DNA of 64,000 nucleotides from positions 1 to 64,000 of the forward strand of contig DATFYM010000083.1 in assembly GCA_035315065.1 (NCBI GenBank), written 5' to 3'. This stretch comes from DATFYM01 sp035315065 (lineage in GTDB: Bacteria; Acidobacteriota; Terriglobia; UBA7540). Made by a program: the position numbers and the translations under genes. Of this stretch, positions 1-8,811 are shown one piece after another (position 1 is the stretch's first letter; each line of letters starts with the position of its first letter). The notes below the pieces were generated by a model, which was not told where the DNA came from, searched no databases, and was given only the letters and a program-made list of their open reading frames with translations.

Positions 1-140
1 CTAAGCTGGCATTCCTCCAGCGTACTGCCTTGGGGCGAGAGTTTGCGTGAGAGCCGGATGCGGGAAATCTGCACGTCCGGTTCGACGAGGGGGGAGGTAG
101 TCGTGCCGCTCTGCGGGATCGCTTCCTCCCCTACTCTACC
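1..140 (+). mobile_element. 3' end of a group II intron (domains V and VI)
   Basis: Positions 51-83 fold as a group II intron domain V: the outer stem GAGCCGGA pairs with TCCGGTTC, a CG bulge lies on the 3' side, and the inner stem is capped by a GAAA-type loop. Positions 84-138 form a domain VI-like stem (GGGGGGAGG with CCTCCCC) followed by CTACTCTAC, the usual look of a bacterial intron 3' end. The reverse transcriptase and domains I-IV would lie left of the window, so completeness cannot be judged. Directly downstream an open frame (reading YLIAVRKEFRAF) runs to a stop near 255. It may be the interrupted 3' exon, but I do not recognise it. Confidence 0.72.
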
Positions 141-523
141 TCATCGCCGTCCGCAAGGAGTTCAGGGCTTTCTCCGAGAAGTTGCGCTTACCAGATCTAC
201 GCCCCCTCCATCCCCACGGACTCCCTGGTTTATTCGGAAGCTGATTTCGAGAGACTGAGCGGCGATCCCACCAGCCTGCTTGGCCAAAACCTGCCAAGCG
301 CTCTCGAGCTGTAGCGCCGCTTCGCTACGAGTAGCGCGGCACACGCGGTCGGTTGCAGTGCTTATCTTCGAGGAGTCGTCATTAAGTATTATCCATTGAG
401 TATATAGCACCTTTGTGCTATATGGTGGGGGCACCTTTGGGCCATTGACTATCCCACGGTGCTGGGGGAAAATGAGCGCTTGGTGGTTAGGCAGGATCGA
501 TTGCAGTTCAGGGAGGGGTCCCT
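141..523. other. Intergenic region before the first glycosyltransferase
   Basis: No convincing gene. A possible exon remnant runs from the intron end to about 255. The rest has no good reading frame. GGGAGG at 511-516 is the likely ribosome binding site of the following gene. Confidence 0.4.
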
Positions 524-1882
524 CTGCGTGTCTCTATTGTAATCCCGATGCACAATGCTGGCGACGACCTGAAACAATGTCTGGAGAGCCTGCAACGCTC
601 GGAAGCGCAGCCTTCAGAATGCATTGTGGTCGACGATGGCTCAACCGACGGTTCCGCCAAGCTGGCCGCCGAGTATGGGGCGAAGGTACTCTCGACCCAA
701 GGTCGATACGGTCCGGCACGCGCCCGGAACATTGGGGCGATTGCTGCCGAGGGTGACATCGTGCTTTTCCTCGACGCCGACGTATGCGTCCACCCCGACA
801 CTATCCCCAAGGTCATGGCCGCGTTTGCAGACGACCCGGAACTCGATGCCGTCATGGGCTCTTATGACGAGCTGCCATCCGCCACTAATTTTGTATCCCG
901 GTACCGGAATTTGATGCACTCTTTCGTGCACCAGAGCTCCAACCGGGAGGCGACAACGTTCTGGAGTGGCTGTGGGGCTATTCGACGCCAGGTTTTCCTC
1001 GACGCCGGCGGCTTCGACGACCAACACTACCATGCTCCGGCCATCGAGGACGTCGAGTTGGGTTATCGGCTGAAAAAGGCGAACCGCAAGCTGGCGCTGG
1101 GCCCTGACATCCAGGTGAAACACCTCAAACGCTGGTACCTCCGCGGCATGATCGAAACCGACTTCTTCCGCCGCGCCATTCCCTGGTCTGAGCTGGCCCT
1201 CCGTTCGGGCCGGATGCCAAACGATCTGAATCTGCGCATTAGCCAGCGGATCAGTGTGGCCTTGGCTTTCATCATCGTCGCTCTCGGTGCCTACGGTGCC
1301 CTGCGCTGGCACGTATACTTCCTGACGCCATTGTTCGCGATATTCTTCATATTGCTTTCTGCTTATTGGATCGATATTTCGGAGAATCGTTCTCGCGTCG
1401 TCATGCCCTTGATGTTTGTGGTCATGGGATTGATCGTCGTTTTTTCGTATCGATTTCAGATGTATGCCATCATCCCGCTGGTTCTTGTCGCGTGGCTTGC
1501 CTTGTTTACACGCCATCGGTATGCCTACTCCCGCGAGAAGTGGCGACGATGGACGGGGTTATTGGTGGGCGGCTATTGTCTTCTGGTGATTGGATGGATG
1601 GCCGTCTATCTTCCGCGGTCGCCGCTGAAGTTCGTGTTTTATGTTCTTCTGATGACTTTAGTGGTGCTGAACAAGCAATTCTACCTGTTTCTGGCAGGAA
1701 GAGAGGGCAAGTTCTTTGCCCTGGCCGCGATTCCCTTTCATTTGTTGTATTTTGTTTACAGCGGGGTGGGGTTCATGGTGGCCATGTTCCGTCACGGCCT
1801 TTCCAAGTTCTACCCCGCCGAAGCGGTCTTGCCCACGGCGCCGGCAGCCGGGGAAGATAAAGCCAAGGCCGCTGCGCCATGA
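524..1882 (+). CDS. GT2 family glycosyltransferase with polytopic membrane tail
   Basis: Inverting GT-A glycosyltransferase that probably transfers a sugar to a lipid-linked or surface glycan at the inner membrane. The first ATG (548) would remove the conserved first beta strand. Reading upstream in frame gives LRVSIVIPMHNA, and a strong GGGAGG lies 7 nt before a CTG codon at 524, so I place the start there; an in-frame TAG at 488 limits the extension. Visible motifs are DDGSTDGS near residue 40, DAD near 85 and an ED pair (APAIEDVELG) near 180. From about residue 245 there are roughly seven hydrophobic segments. The stop overlaps the next ATG (ATGA), so it is co-translated with the NodB gene. 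The sugar specificity cannot be read. Confidence 0.85.
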   Translation: MRVSIVIPMHNAGDDLKQCLESLQRSEAQPSECIVVDDGSTDGSAKLAAEYGAKVLSTQGRYGPARARNIGAIAAEGDIVLFLDADVCVHPDTIPKVMAAFADDPELDAVMGSYDELPSATNFVSRYRNLMHSFVHQSSNREATTFWSGCGAIRRQVFLDAGGFDDQHYHAPAIEDVELGYRLKKANRKLALGPDIQVKHLKRWYLRGMIETDFFRRAIPWSELALRSGRMPNDLNLRISQRISVALAFIIVALGAYGALRWHVYFLTPLFAIFFILLSAYWIDISENRSRVVMPLMFVVMGLIVVFSYRFQMYAIIPLVLVAWLALFTRHRYAYSREKWRRWTGLLVGGYCLLVIGWMAVYLPRSPLKFVFYVLLMTLVVLNKQFYLFLAGREGKFFALAAIPFHLLYFVYSGVGFMVAMFRHGLSKFYPAEAVLPTAPAAGEDKAKAAAP

Positions 1883-2613
1883 ACCGCGGTGGCTCCGCAA
1901 TTCTGGCCTATCATTCCCTGGACGATTCGGGATCCGTCATCTCGACTCCCCCCTCATTGTTTCGGCGGCAGATGGAGTTTCTTGCGTCATCGGGCATTCC
2001 CGTAGTGGCGCTCGACCAGGTGCTGGAGCGTCCCGGGTCGGTCTCAATCACCTTCGATGATGGCGTTCGCAATCTCCTCGAACACGCGATTCCTGTGCTG
2101 GAACGTCATCGCTTAACCGCGACTATCTTCATCGTGAGCGGATTCTGTGGGCGCCTCAACCGATACCCCAGTCAAACCCAAGGCATGGTCCCGGAACTGC
2201 CGCTGTTGAGCTGGGAGGAAATCGCGGCACTGCCTCGCCTGATCTCCGTGGGCGCCCATACGATTACTCATCCAAATCTCGCGCGATTGCCGGCCGAGGA
2301 GTGTGAGCGCGAGCTGCGCGATTGCCAAGGTGAGATCGAGCAACGCCTGGGAAGACCCGTCCGCTGGCTGGCCTATCCTTATGGAGCCTCTTCGGCCCAG
2401 GTGCGGCGACTGGCGGGCCGGCATTTCGATCTCGCGGTTGGCACGTCGCTCCGGTTTGTCTCCGCACGCTCGAGCCGCCTGGATCTGCCGCGGATCGATA
2501 CCTATTATCTTCGCGGCCGATTTCCCCTGGAGCAGCTCTTCACTGGAGCAGGCAGAGTGTACATCGCTTTCCGGAATCTGCTTCGCGAGTTCCGTCGGTT
2601 AGGGAAAGGCTGA
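1879..2613 (+). CDS. Polysaccharide deacetylase (NodB domain)
   Basis: Metal-dependent carbohydrate esterase family 4 enzyme that removes N-acetyl groups from a glycan. Motif 1 (TFDDG, near residue 56) supplies the catalytic base and a metal ligand. Motif 2 (HTITH, near 133) supplies the two metal-binding histidines. WLAYPYG near 170 is motif 3. At 244 residues it is the usual single-domain length. I see no clear signal peptide, so it may act in the cytoplasm on a lipid-linked intermediate. ATGA overlap with the preceding glycosyltransferase and the GT4 gene 115 bp downstream indicate a polysaccharide operon. Confidence 0.88.
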   Translation: MNRGGSAILAYHSLDDSGSVISTPPSLFRRQMEFLASSGIPVVALDQVLERPGSVSITFDDGVRNLLEHAIPVLERHRLTATIFIVSGFCGRLNRYPSQTQGMVPELPLLSWEEIAALPRLISVGAHTITHPNLARLPAEECERELRDCQGEIEQRLGRPVRWLAYPYGASSAQVRRLAGRHFDLAVGTSLRFVSARSSRLDLPRIDTYYLRGRFPLEQLFTGAGRVYIAFRNLLREFRRLGKG

Positions 2614-2718
2614 GAAGAAACGATGAATTATGAATGATGAATGATGAACGAAGAAAGAGTCTTTTCTCGTTCATAATTCATCATTCATAATTCACCATTC
2701 ATAATTCATCATTTCTTC
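2614..2718. repeat. Inverted heptad array, TGAATGA type
   Basis: Left arm has TGAATTA/TGAATGA/TGAACGA units in tandem and the right arm is their complement (TTCATAA, TTCATCA). Both ends carry GAAGAAA/TTTCTTC. It fills the gap between the NodB and GT4 genes and forms a long imperfect hairpin. Confidence 0.85.
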
Positions 2719-2728
2719 AAGGGCTAAC

Positions 2729-3871
2729 GTGCGTATAGGAATCGACGGCGGCTGCTGGAACAATCGGCGCGGTTATGGTCGTGTCCTGCGCGAGCTAATG
2801 AAAGCGCTCGGCAAGACCGACGCGTCCAATCGCTACACGGTGTATTTGGACTCTTCGTCGTATCCGCTGTTTGACCTGCAAGAGCCCTTCGTGGCCCGGC
2901 GCGTTGGGACCAGCCAAGGCGTGGCGGAATCGGCGACCGCCGATAGCCACCGGTCGGCGCTTGATCTGCTCCGCATGAGCTTGGCCGTGAGGGAGCCGCT
3001 GGACCTGTTCTTTTTCCCGTCGGTGTACTCCTATTTTCCCTTGCTGCGGCGGATTCCGGTGGTCGTCGGGATCCACGATACGATTGCCGACCGCAATCCG
3101 CAGTTCTCTTTCTCCTCCAAGCAGCAAGAGTTGCTGTGGCGCGCCAAAGTGCGGCTGGCACTCGCCCAAGCCGATACCGTCCTGACGGTCTCCCAGTTCT
3201 CGAAGCGGTCGATCGCGGAATGGTTCCACGTTCCGGAGGAGCGGATCGCCGTCATGCTGGAGGCCGCTTCGCCGCAGTTCCGCCGGAAGGACTTCGAGCC
3301 CCCGCCCCGCCCTTTCGCGCTGTACGTAGGGGGCATCAGTCCGAATAAGAATCTGGCGATGCTGATTCAAAGCTTCGCCCGGAGCGAGGCACGGCGGCAA
3401 GGGGCTCAACTGCTGCTGGTGGGCGACTACTTGTCGGATGGGTTCAAAGGAAACTACGCTGAACTCCAGGCGCTGGTGGCTGAGCTGGAAGTGGGATCCC
3501 AGGTCGTGTTCACAGGCTTTGTTCCCGATGAAGAACTTTGCCGGTTGTACAACACGTGTACCGTATTCGTGATGCCGTCCCTGGATGAAGGCTTCGGGCT
3601 GCCGGCGATCGAAGCGATGGCTTGCGGCCGGCCGGTGATTGTGAGCTCAGGCAATTCACTGGAAGAGGTGGTTGGTGATGCCGGGCTCATCGTTGATCCG
3701 CACGACCGCGAGGCGCTGGCAGCCGCAATGGATCGGGTGTTTTTCGGAGAAGATCTGCGCCGGTCGCTCGGGGAGCGGGCGATCCGGCGGGCGGGAGAGT
3801 TTTCCTGGGAGACTGCCGCGCAACGGCTTCTCGCCATCTTCGAGCAAACCCGCGAGCGCGCCGCCCGTTGA
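2729..3871 (+). CDS. GT4 family glycosyltransferase (GT-B fold)
   Basis: Retaining GT-B glycosyltransferase. The N-terminal Rossmann domain starts IGIDGG. The C-terminal nucleotide-sugar domain carries ALYVGGISPNKN near residue 200, MPSLDEGFGLPAIEAMACG near 280 (the E-x7-E motif) and a NSLEEVVGDAG loop. Start is GTG at 2729, immediately after a repeat hairpin and without an obvious Shine-Dalgarno sequence, so the start is moderately certain. At 380 residues it has normal length. It follows the GT2 and deacetylase genes on the same strand and probably adds a further sugar to the same glycan. Donor and acceptor are unknown. Confidence 0.87.
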   Translation: MRIGIDGGCWNNRRGYGRVLRELMKALGKTDASNRYTVYLDSSSYPLFDLQEPFVARRVGTSQGVAESATADSHRSALDLLRMSLAVREPLDLFFFPSVYSYFPLLRRIPVVVGIHDTIADRNPQFSFSSKQQELLWRAKVRLALAQADTVLTVSQFSKRSIAEWFHVPEERIAVMLEAASPQFRRKDFEPPPRPFALYVGGISPNKNLAMLIQSFARSEARRQGAQLLLVGDYLSDGFKGNYAELQALVAELEVGSQVVFTGFVPDEELCRLYNTCTVFVMPSLDEGFGLPAIEAMACGRPVIVSSGNSLEEVVGDAGLIVDPHDREALAAAMDRVFFGEDLRRSLGERAIRRAGEFSWETAAQRLLAIFEQTRERAAR

Positions 3872-4240
3872 GCTGAGCGGCTATGGCCAGGAGGCAGTAC
3901 CTCCCGCACGCTTCTTGCGCGCTTCAATGGTATTTGTCGCTGCCTTTGAACGGGTCAGACCACCCCGTCGCCAGCCAGCAAAAAAACGCGGTCTCAGGGC
4001 GCACCTTCTCGCACCGCCATTCCGCCCGCCGCGTTCGGGAGGCACTGACCGTCGTCCAATGAAGCGTTACGGGACCCTAAGCCTAAGTGGTACATTTCAC
4101 AAATACGGTGACGATGCACGCGGGGTTCGGGATTGGGGGTTCGGGGTTCGCAGAACAAATTCCCGAACCGCAATCTTCCTCCGCGAATCCCGAACCCCGG
4201 AATACGTCACCGTAATTATGAAACACCAGGACTAAGTTAG
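3872..4240. other. Intergenic region with a GGGTTCG-type hairpin
   Basis: The convergent ends of the GT4 gene and the DUF5989 gene meet here. 3872-4090 has no recognisable gene. 4095-4222 is an inverted repeat, described separately. Confidence 0.5.
4095..4222. repeat. Inverted heptad array, GGGTTCG type
   Basis: The outer arms (TACGGTGACG and CGTCACCGTA) enclose GGGGTTC/GGGATTG units on the left and CGAATCC/CGAACCC units on the right. It lies between convergent genes, so it could also serve as a two-way terminator. Confidence 0.8.
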
Positions 4241-4420
4241 CTAGAACAGGGTGTAGATGAAAGGCGCGATAGCGGAACTCTGCCCCACGATGATCAACAC
4301 CGCCATCAACAGCAGCATGATGACAATCGGCAGCAGCCACCAGCGCTTGTTTTGCGCCAAGAACGCAATCAGTTCGCCGGCAATTCCGAAACGGCGCCGG
4401 GCGACAGCCACAAAACCCAT
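4241..4420 (-). CDS. DUF5989 family small membrane protein
   Basis: 59 residues, MGFVAVARRRFG at the start, a basic stretch ending NKRWWLLP, one transmembrane helix (IVIMLLLMAVLIIVG) and a conserved-looking C-terminus APFIYTLF. This layout (short amphipathic head, K-x-WWLLP, one helix, PFIYTLF tail) is that of the DUF5989 family, which often accompanies SGNH hydrolases, SxtJ-like proteins and carbamoyltransferases in polysaccharide clusters. AGGAGG lies 6 nt before the ATG. It lies downstream of the SGNH hydrolase gene on the same strand, 157 bp away. Function is unknown; a membrane adaptor is a guess. Confidence 0.8.
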   Translation of the reverse strand: MGFVAVARRRFGIAGELIAFLAQNKRWWLLPIVIMLLLMAVLIIVGQSSAIAPFIYTLF

Positions 4421-4463
4421 ACTTCCTCCTCAGAAGGTGCGAAAAAATTGGAAAAACAAAAGA

Positions 4464-4551
4464 GTTTCTCGCCAAGACGCGAAGCTAGCAAACCAAGCAA
4501 AGGGTTTGTTCTTTGCGACTCTGCGTGCCTTTGCGCCTTTGCGAGAAACTT
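4464..4551. repeat. Inverted repeat with 8-9 nt units (TTTGCGCC type)
   Basis: The left arm (GTTTCTCGCCAAGACGCGAAG) pairs imperfectly with the right arm (CTTTGCG, CCTTTGCGCCTTTGCGAGAAAC). A T-run follows on the plus strand. It sits between the SGNH and DUF5989 genes. Confidence 0.7.
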
Positions 4552-4577
4552 CCTTTTTTTTGACAGCTTCTCACTTT

Positions 4578-5612
4578 CTATTGTATCGACGTCACTTCTT
4601 TTCCCGGACCGCCGCTTGACTGGTTCAGGTGCGTCAGAATCCAATCCTGCAATTGCGCGGCGACCAGGCCATTAGCCTTGGCATTCGGATGATCGTCCTG
4701 CGGCGTCACCCAGAGCGTGCTTTCCGGCCCGTGGTTACGCAAGCCCTCGATCAGGTCCATCACCGGCACACCCTCCGCCGTCACCACGTCCTTGATCTTC
4801 TGGTGCTCGGCCGTGAAGGGGTAGTTTTCGTTGATCTGGTGCAACTCCGGCAGAAGCGCCACCAGAAGTTGCGTTCCCTCACTGCGCGTTGTGCTGGCCA
4901 GGCTTTGCAAAGAGGCTTTGCACGCCTGGAAGCCAGGCTGCTGGTCACGGTACAACGACGCGTAGTATTGCTTCCACTCCGGCCGCGAGCCCGTCCGCCT
5001 CAGGATTCCGTCGAACCGGTTGGTGGTGAAGGCAATCAGATACGAACGGTCGATCAGGAGCCCTTTCTTCTCGGTGGGCACCGGCTCCGGATCGTTGATG
5101 AAATAGACGAGGATCACCATGTCCGGCCGAAAAGCGCGCCCGCGCGTTTTGTAGTAGGTGACTTCCTGCACCGTGTCGTAATTCCCCACCCCGGCGTTGA
5201 GCACTTCAAATCTCCGGCCGCTAGCCGCTCCCGACTCATTGAGCTGCCGCTCCAGGATCTTGGCCGCCGTATCCTCCAGGCGAACACCCCATCCCAGAGT
5301 CGTGGAATCCCCTAACATCATAATTCGGTACGATCCCGGGGTCCTCTCCAGGGGGTATTCTTGATCCCGCAAGCCCTGGGAATTGATCTTGACATCGACC
5401 CCCATCAGGAAGGCCTCGCCGTTGGGCACATGGGCGAAGCTGAGCTGAGGGTCAGCCACGGGGTGCTTAAGCTGCACCGCATACTTCCACATTTCCATGG
5501 AGAAGTCCCTGCTGTGAAAGAATGCGAGGCGAAGCCCAATCTCGGCCAACATCGCGAACAAAACGATCGCAAAAGCAAGCAACCCCACCGGTCCCAGAAC
5601 GCGTCGAACCAC
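4578..5612 (-). CDS. Membrane-anchored SGNH/GDSL hydrolase
   Basis: Serine esterase or acyl/acetyl transfer-type enzyme of the SGNH superfamily, probably acting on glycan O-acetyl groups. A transmembrane helix (residues 8-30) anchors it. Block I is MLGDSTTLGWG near residue 100 with the catalytic serine, GNYD near 145 fits the block II/III glycine region, YFINDPE near 175 gives the asparagine, and DDHPNAKANG near 310 supplies the Asp and His of block V. Start is GTG at 5612 with AGGAGGG about 9 nt upstream. The C-terminal tail ends next to a repeat hairpin. Its DUF5989 neighbour supports a role in polysaccharide modification. Confidence 0.82.
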   Translation of the reverse strand: MVRRVLGPVGLLAFAIVLFAMLAEIGLRLAFFHSRDFSMEMWKYAVQLKHPVADPQLSFAHVPNGEAFLMGVDVKINSQGLRDQEYPLERTPGSYRIMMLGDSTTLGWGVRLEDTAAKILERQLNESGAASGRRFEVLNAGVGNYDTVQEVTYYKTRGRAFRPDMVILVYFINDPEPVPTEKKGLLIDRSYLIAFTTNRFDGILRRTGSRPEWKQYYASLYRDQQPGFQACKASLQSLASTTRSEGTQLLVALLPELHQINENYPFTAEHQKIKDVVTAEGVPVMDLIEGLRNHGPESTLWVTPQDDHPNAKANGLVAAQLQDWILTHLNQSSGGPGKEVTSIQ

Positions 5613-6792
5613 CCTGCACTACCCTCCTCAGCCAAGCCTGCTACCGGCTTTTGATCTTTGCCGAGTATAGCACGGCGCCGTCGGCAGCGGCAAGGGAGAA
5701 GCATCCCGATACGGGTGTACGCCAGTACCAGCACCCCGGTACTGGCTTGGAATCGATCCACCGGTGGTAGTTTTAGCGGAATAATGGATAATGCCCTACC
5801 CCTTCCACTTAACATAGACTTAGCAGACTCCCTGGTTCGGGTGGGCGACATGAAAGTGAGGATCGAGGATAAGGATTGGTTGAGCGCTTCGATACCTAAG
5901 AAAGGACTTGACTTTCTATAATAGCATGGTATCCTTCGGTTTGTATGGTCCAGCCACCCAGTTCCGCCTTTGACGCATATTATATCATGTGGGATACAGC
6001 TCGAGTGAGTAAGCCACCTGACTTCGCGAGTGGCTCTATGGTGTGCGTGGTTACCTTATATGGTAAAGAGGTCGAAGCGAGTCGAAAGTAAAAGCGGTCG
6101 GTTTTGACTTTTCGACTTTCGAATCGATGGACAATAGATGATTGCGAGGTTCCCCATGCCAACGCCGCCTTCAACCGACAGGCGGGCAGTGTGGAGAAGG
6201 GCAGTCAGCAGAAGGAGGGACGATCATCGATTTTTTCGGACTGAACCCAAATTGTATTGATACCAAAGAACATCTTGGCTTAGGTTTTTCGGTACGAAGC
6301 CAAAAAGCCATGACGTTATTGAAATTACAGAGCTTAATTTACAATAAGCCACCATGTGATTGAAAAATATGAGTATTAGCGAGGATTGTCGATTTCGATG
6401 GACGATGGACTATTTGCGAGGTTCCCATGCCAACGCCGCTTTCAACCGACAGGCGGGCAGTTGTGGAGAAGGGCAGTCAGCAGAAGGAGGGACGATCATC
6501 GATTTTTTCGGACCGAACCCAAATTGTATTGATATCAAATAACATCTTGGCTTAGGGTTTTCGATACGAAGCCAAAAAGCCATCACGTTATTGAAAATAC
6601 AAGGGTTAAATTACGGAAAGCCACCATATGCTTGAAAAATATGAGGGTTAGGAGAGAGCAGGCAGAAGGCAGTCGGCAGAAGGGCGGAAGGCGGCGGCGC
6701 GACCAATGTTGGAAATTGAAGCCTGATAGGTTTATGGCTGAAAGCTGAGAGCTCCTTAACAATGAAGACTGATGACTGATTGGTTGTGAGTC
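5613..6792. other. 1.2 kb AT-richer intergenic region
   Basis: Divergent promoters for the SGNH gene and the following GT2 pair must lie here. It holds a small palindrome (CCAGTAC/GTACTGG, 5722-5745), a weak inverted repeat near 6082-6115 (TCGAAAGTAAAA with its complement) and a tandem duplication (6125-6646). No protein-coding gene is supported. Confidence 0.55.
6125..6646. repeat. Tandem duplication of a ~252-bp unit
   Basis: Two near-identical copies, 6125-6376 and 6395-6646, start at TCGATGGAC and end at GAAAAATATGAG, with period 270 bp. They differ by point changes and single-base indels, which shift any short reading frames, so the unit does not look protein-coding. It is more AT-rich than its neighbours. 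It could be a non-coding RNA or a decayed insertion; I do not recognise it. Confidence 0.85.
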
Positions 6793-7698
6793 ATGGAGAA
6801 GAATCCAAAGCAGGTCTCGGTGGTGATCGCGTCGATTGTCGGCCCGCCGTTCATCGATGAATGCCTGATCTCGCTGGAGCAGCAGGTGAGGGATTGCGGG
6901 GCGGAGGTCATCGTCGTGGCCTGCGGCACCGCCGAGTATGCGGACCGGATCGCGCGGGGCTTCCCCTGGGTTCGCGTGATTCATCGCGCCGAGCGGGAAA
7001 CTGTGCCGGACCTGCGGCGCCGCGGGGTGGAGGAGGCGCGGGGCGATATCGTGGCCATCATCGAGGAGCACTGCCTCGCGGCGCCGGATTGGCTCGCGCG
7101 CGCCATGGAAGCTCATGCGGGCGGCGAATACGGAGTCGTCGGCGGTCCGGTGGTGGATTACAACTATAAACGGCTGCGCGACTGGGTGGTGTACTTCTGC
7201 GAATACAACAACTACTTTCCTCCCTGGCGGGAGGGAGAGCCGCACGACCTGGGCAGCGCCAACATCGCTTACTCTCGGGCCGTGCTGCTGAAGTACCAGG
7301 AACTGCTGAGTGGCGGCTACTGGGAAGCGGGGCTGCATCCGCGCCTCGCGGCCGATGGCGTGAAGTTCCGCCCCGTGCCGGCCATGGTGGTGCATCATCG
7401 GGGCCCTTTCAACTACGGCTACTATTTGCAACAGAGATATTGGTTTAGCCGGGCTTTCGCGGGCGCCCGCTCCCGCCATCTGCCGGCATCGCGTAAAGTA
7501 GCCTACTCCCTGGCATCGCCGCTGGTGCCGTTTCTGCTGTTGGCCCGCATGGCGCAGCGGGTGTCGCGCCAGCACTGTCACGTTGCGAAGTTCGCGCAGT
7601 CGTTGCCGCTGCTCATACCGGTCCTCTTTGTCTACGTCGCAGGAGAACTCGTAGGATATGTGGCGGGTCCGGGCGACGCGCTTTTGAAAGTGGAATAA
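6793..7698 (+). CDS. GT2-like protein with EEH in place of DxD
   Basis: GT-A fold protein of 301 residues. It begins VSVVIASIVGPPFIDECL, has the beta strand EVIVVACG and the helix RRRGVEEARGDIVAIIEEHCLAAPDW. In a normal GT2 enzyme the last segment ends in DxD; here it reads EEH. GGPVVDYNY near 115 and DLGSANIAYSR near 155 match the acceptor-side region. A C-terminal hydrophobic stretch (about 250-285) may sit in the membrane. It is followed without a gap by a paralogue, and the two probably work together. Whether it is catalytically active is uncertain. Confidence 0.78.
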   Translation: MEKNPKQVSVVIASIVGPPFIDECLISLEQQVRDCGAEVIVVACGTAEYADRIARGFPWVRVIHRAERETVPDLRRRGVEEARGDIVAIIEEHCLAAPDWLARAMEAHAGGEYGVVGGPVVDYNYKRLRDWVVYFCEYNNYFPPWREGEPHDLGSANIAYSRAVLLKYQELLSGGYWEAGLHPRLAADGVKFRPVPAMVVHHRGPFNYGYYLQQRYWFSRAFAGARSRHLPASRKVAYSLASPLVPFLLLARMAQRVSRQHCHVAKFAQSLPLLIPVLFVYVAGELVGYVAGPGDALLKVE

Positions 7699-8697
7699 AT
7701 GGCTACCGTACCATCGGAGCGTCCGGTTATTTCGGTTGTGGTGGCGATCGTCAGCGACACGACCGACCGACCGGACACAACCCATCTCGAACCGTGCCTG
7801 GCCGCACTGGTATTGCATCAGCCCGGCGCACCGTCGACGGAGATCATCGTTCCGTATCATCCCGCCGTAGCCGGAATCGCACGGGTGAGCCAGCAGTATC
7901 CCGACGTACGTTTCCTGGAGGTCGCCGACCTGCGGACTGCCGCCGGCTTGGGCGGCGGCAGCCGCGAGCACCACGACGAGTTGCGCGCCCGCGGCTTGGC
8001 GGTGGCACGCGGTGACATCGTGGCGTTGATCGAAGACGTCGGGATTCCGGCTCCGGATTGGATCGCCCGCGTGCTGGAAGCCCACCGCCAGCCATTCGCC
8101 GGGGTGGGCGGCGCGATTGAAAACGGGATTGATCGCCCGCTCAATTGGGCCGTGTATTTCTGCGATTTCCTCCGCTATCAGAACCCGCTGCCTGAAGGCG
8201 AATCCGCGATTGCCAGCGATGCCAACGTATCCTACAAGAGGACGGCATTGGAGTCGATCCGGCCCGTCTGGGAGGAGTTCTTTCACGAATCCTCCGTAAA
8301 CAACGCACTGCGCTCGCGAGGCGAAAAACTGGCGCTGGCGCCCGGCGTCGTGCTCTACCAGCACCGGCAGGGCTTGCGGCTGGGGGGGGCGCTGAAAGAG
8401 CGCTACGTGTGGGGCCGGTCCTACGCTGCCACGCGCGCCAGACTGGCAGGGACACCGAAGCGAGCGTTTTGGGCCGTGTTCACCCCCGCCCTTCCCGCCT
8501 TGATGCTCGCGCGCATGACTCTGATGGTTTGGAAGAAACGCCGGACCCGAGGCGCCTTCCTGAAGGCATTGCCGCTGGTCGCGGCCTTGGTGACGAGCTG
8601 GTCGGGGGGTGAGTTGGTCGGCTACGTCACCGGACGCGCCAACGCCGCCGGGTCCCAAGCGGCGGAAGCCATCGCTCGCGGCTCGCAGGCAAAATAA
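7699..8697 (+). CDS. GT2-like protein, paralogue of the preceding gene (EDV variant)
   Basis: 332 residues. The ATG begins directly after the upstream stop. Shared features with its neighbour are VISVVVAIVS at the N-terminus, RGDIVALIEDVGIPAPDWIARVLEAH (the DxD position reads EDV), a GGAIENGIDRPLNWAVYFCD segment and a C-terminal hydrophobic domain ending GGELVGYVTG (GELVGYVAG in the neighbour). The pair arose by tandem duplication. Putative donor-metal residues differ between the two and from ordinary GT2 enzymes. Function beyond polysaccharide assembly cannot be assigned. Confidence 0.75.
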   Translation: MATVPSERPVISVVVAIVSDTTDRPDTTHLEPCLAALVLHQPGAPSTEIIVPYHPAVAGIARVSQQYPDVRFLEVADLRTAAGLGGGSREHHDELRARGLAVARGDIVALIEDVGIPAPDWIARVLEAHRQPFAGVGGAIENGIDRPLNWAVYFCDFLRYQNPLPEGESAIASDANVSYKRTALESIRPVWEEFFHESSVNNALRSRGEKLALAPGVVLYQHRQGLRLGGALKERYVWGRSYAATRARLAGTPKRAFWAVFTPALPALMLARMTLMVWKKRRTRGAFLKALPLVAALVTSWSGGELVGYVTGRANAAGSQAAEAIARGSQAK

Positions 8698-8811
8698 TAG
8701 CCTAGATAAGTAGCAAAGTGGCGGAGAAACCAGAGGAGGAGCGGGAAGTCGGTTCAACTCCCATGAAACATACGCCGATAAGGGTAGATGTTATGACGAT
8801 CGGCGAATACT

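Noticed and set aside
6583..8757. A 724-codon minus-strand frame opposite the GT2-like pair
   Set aside because: The plus-strand genes have matching glycosyltransferase motifs and abut precisely; the antisense frame has no recognisable motif.
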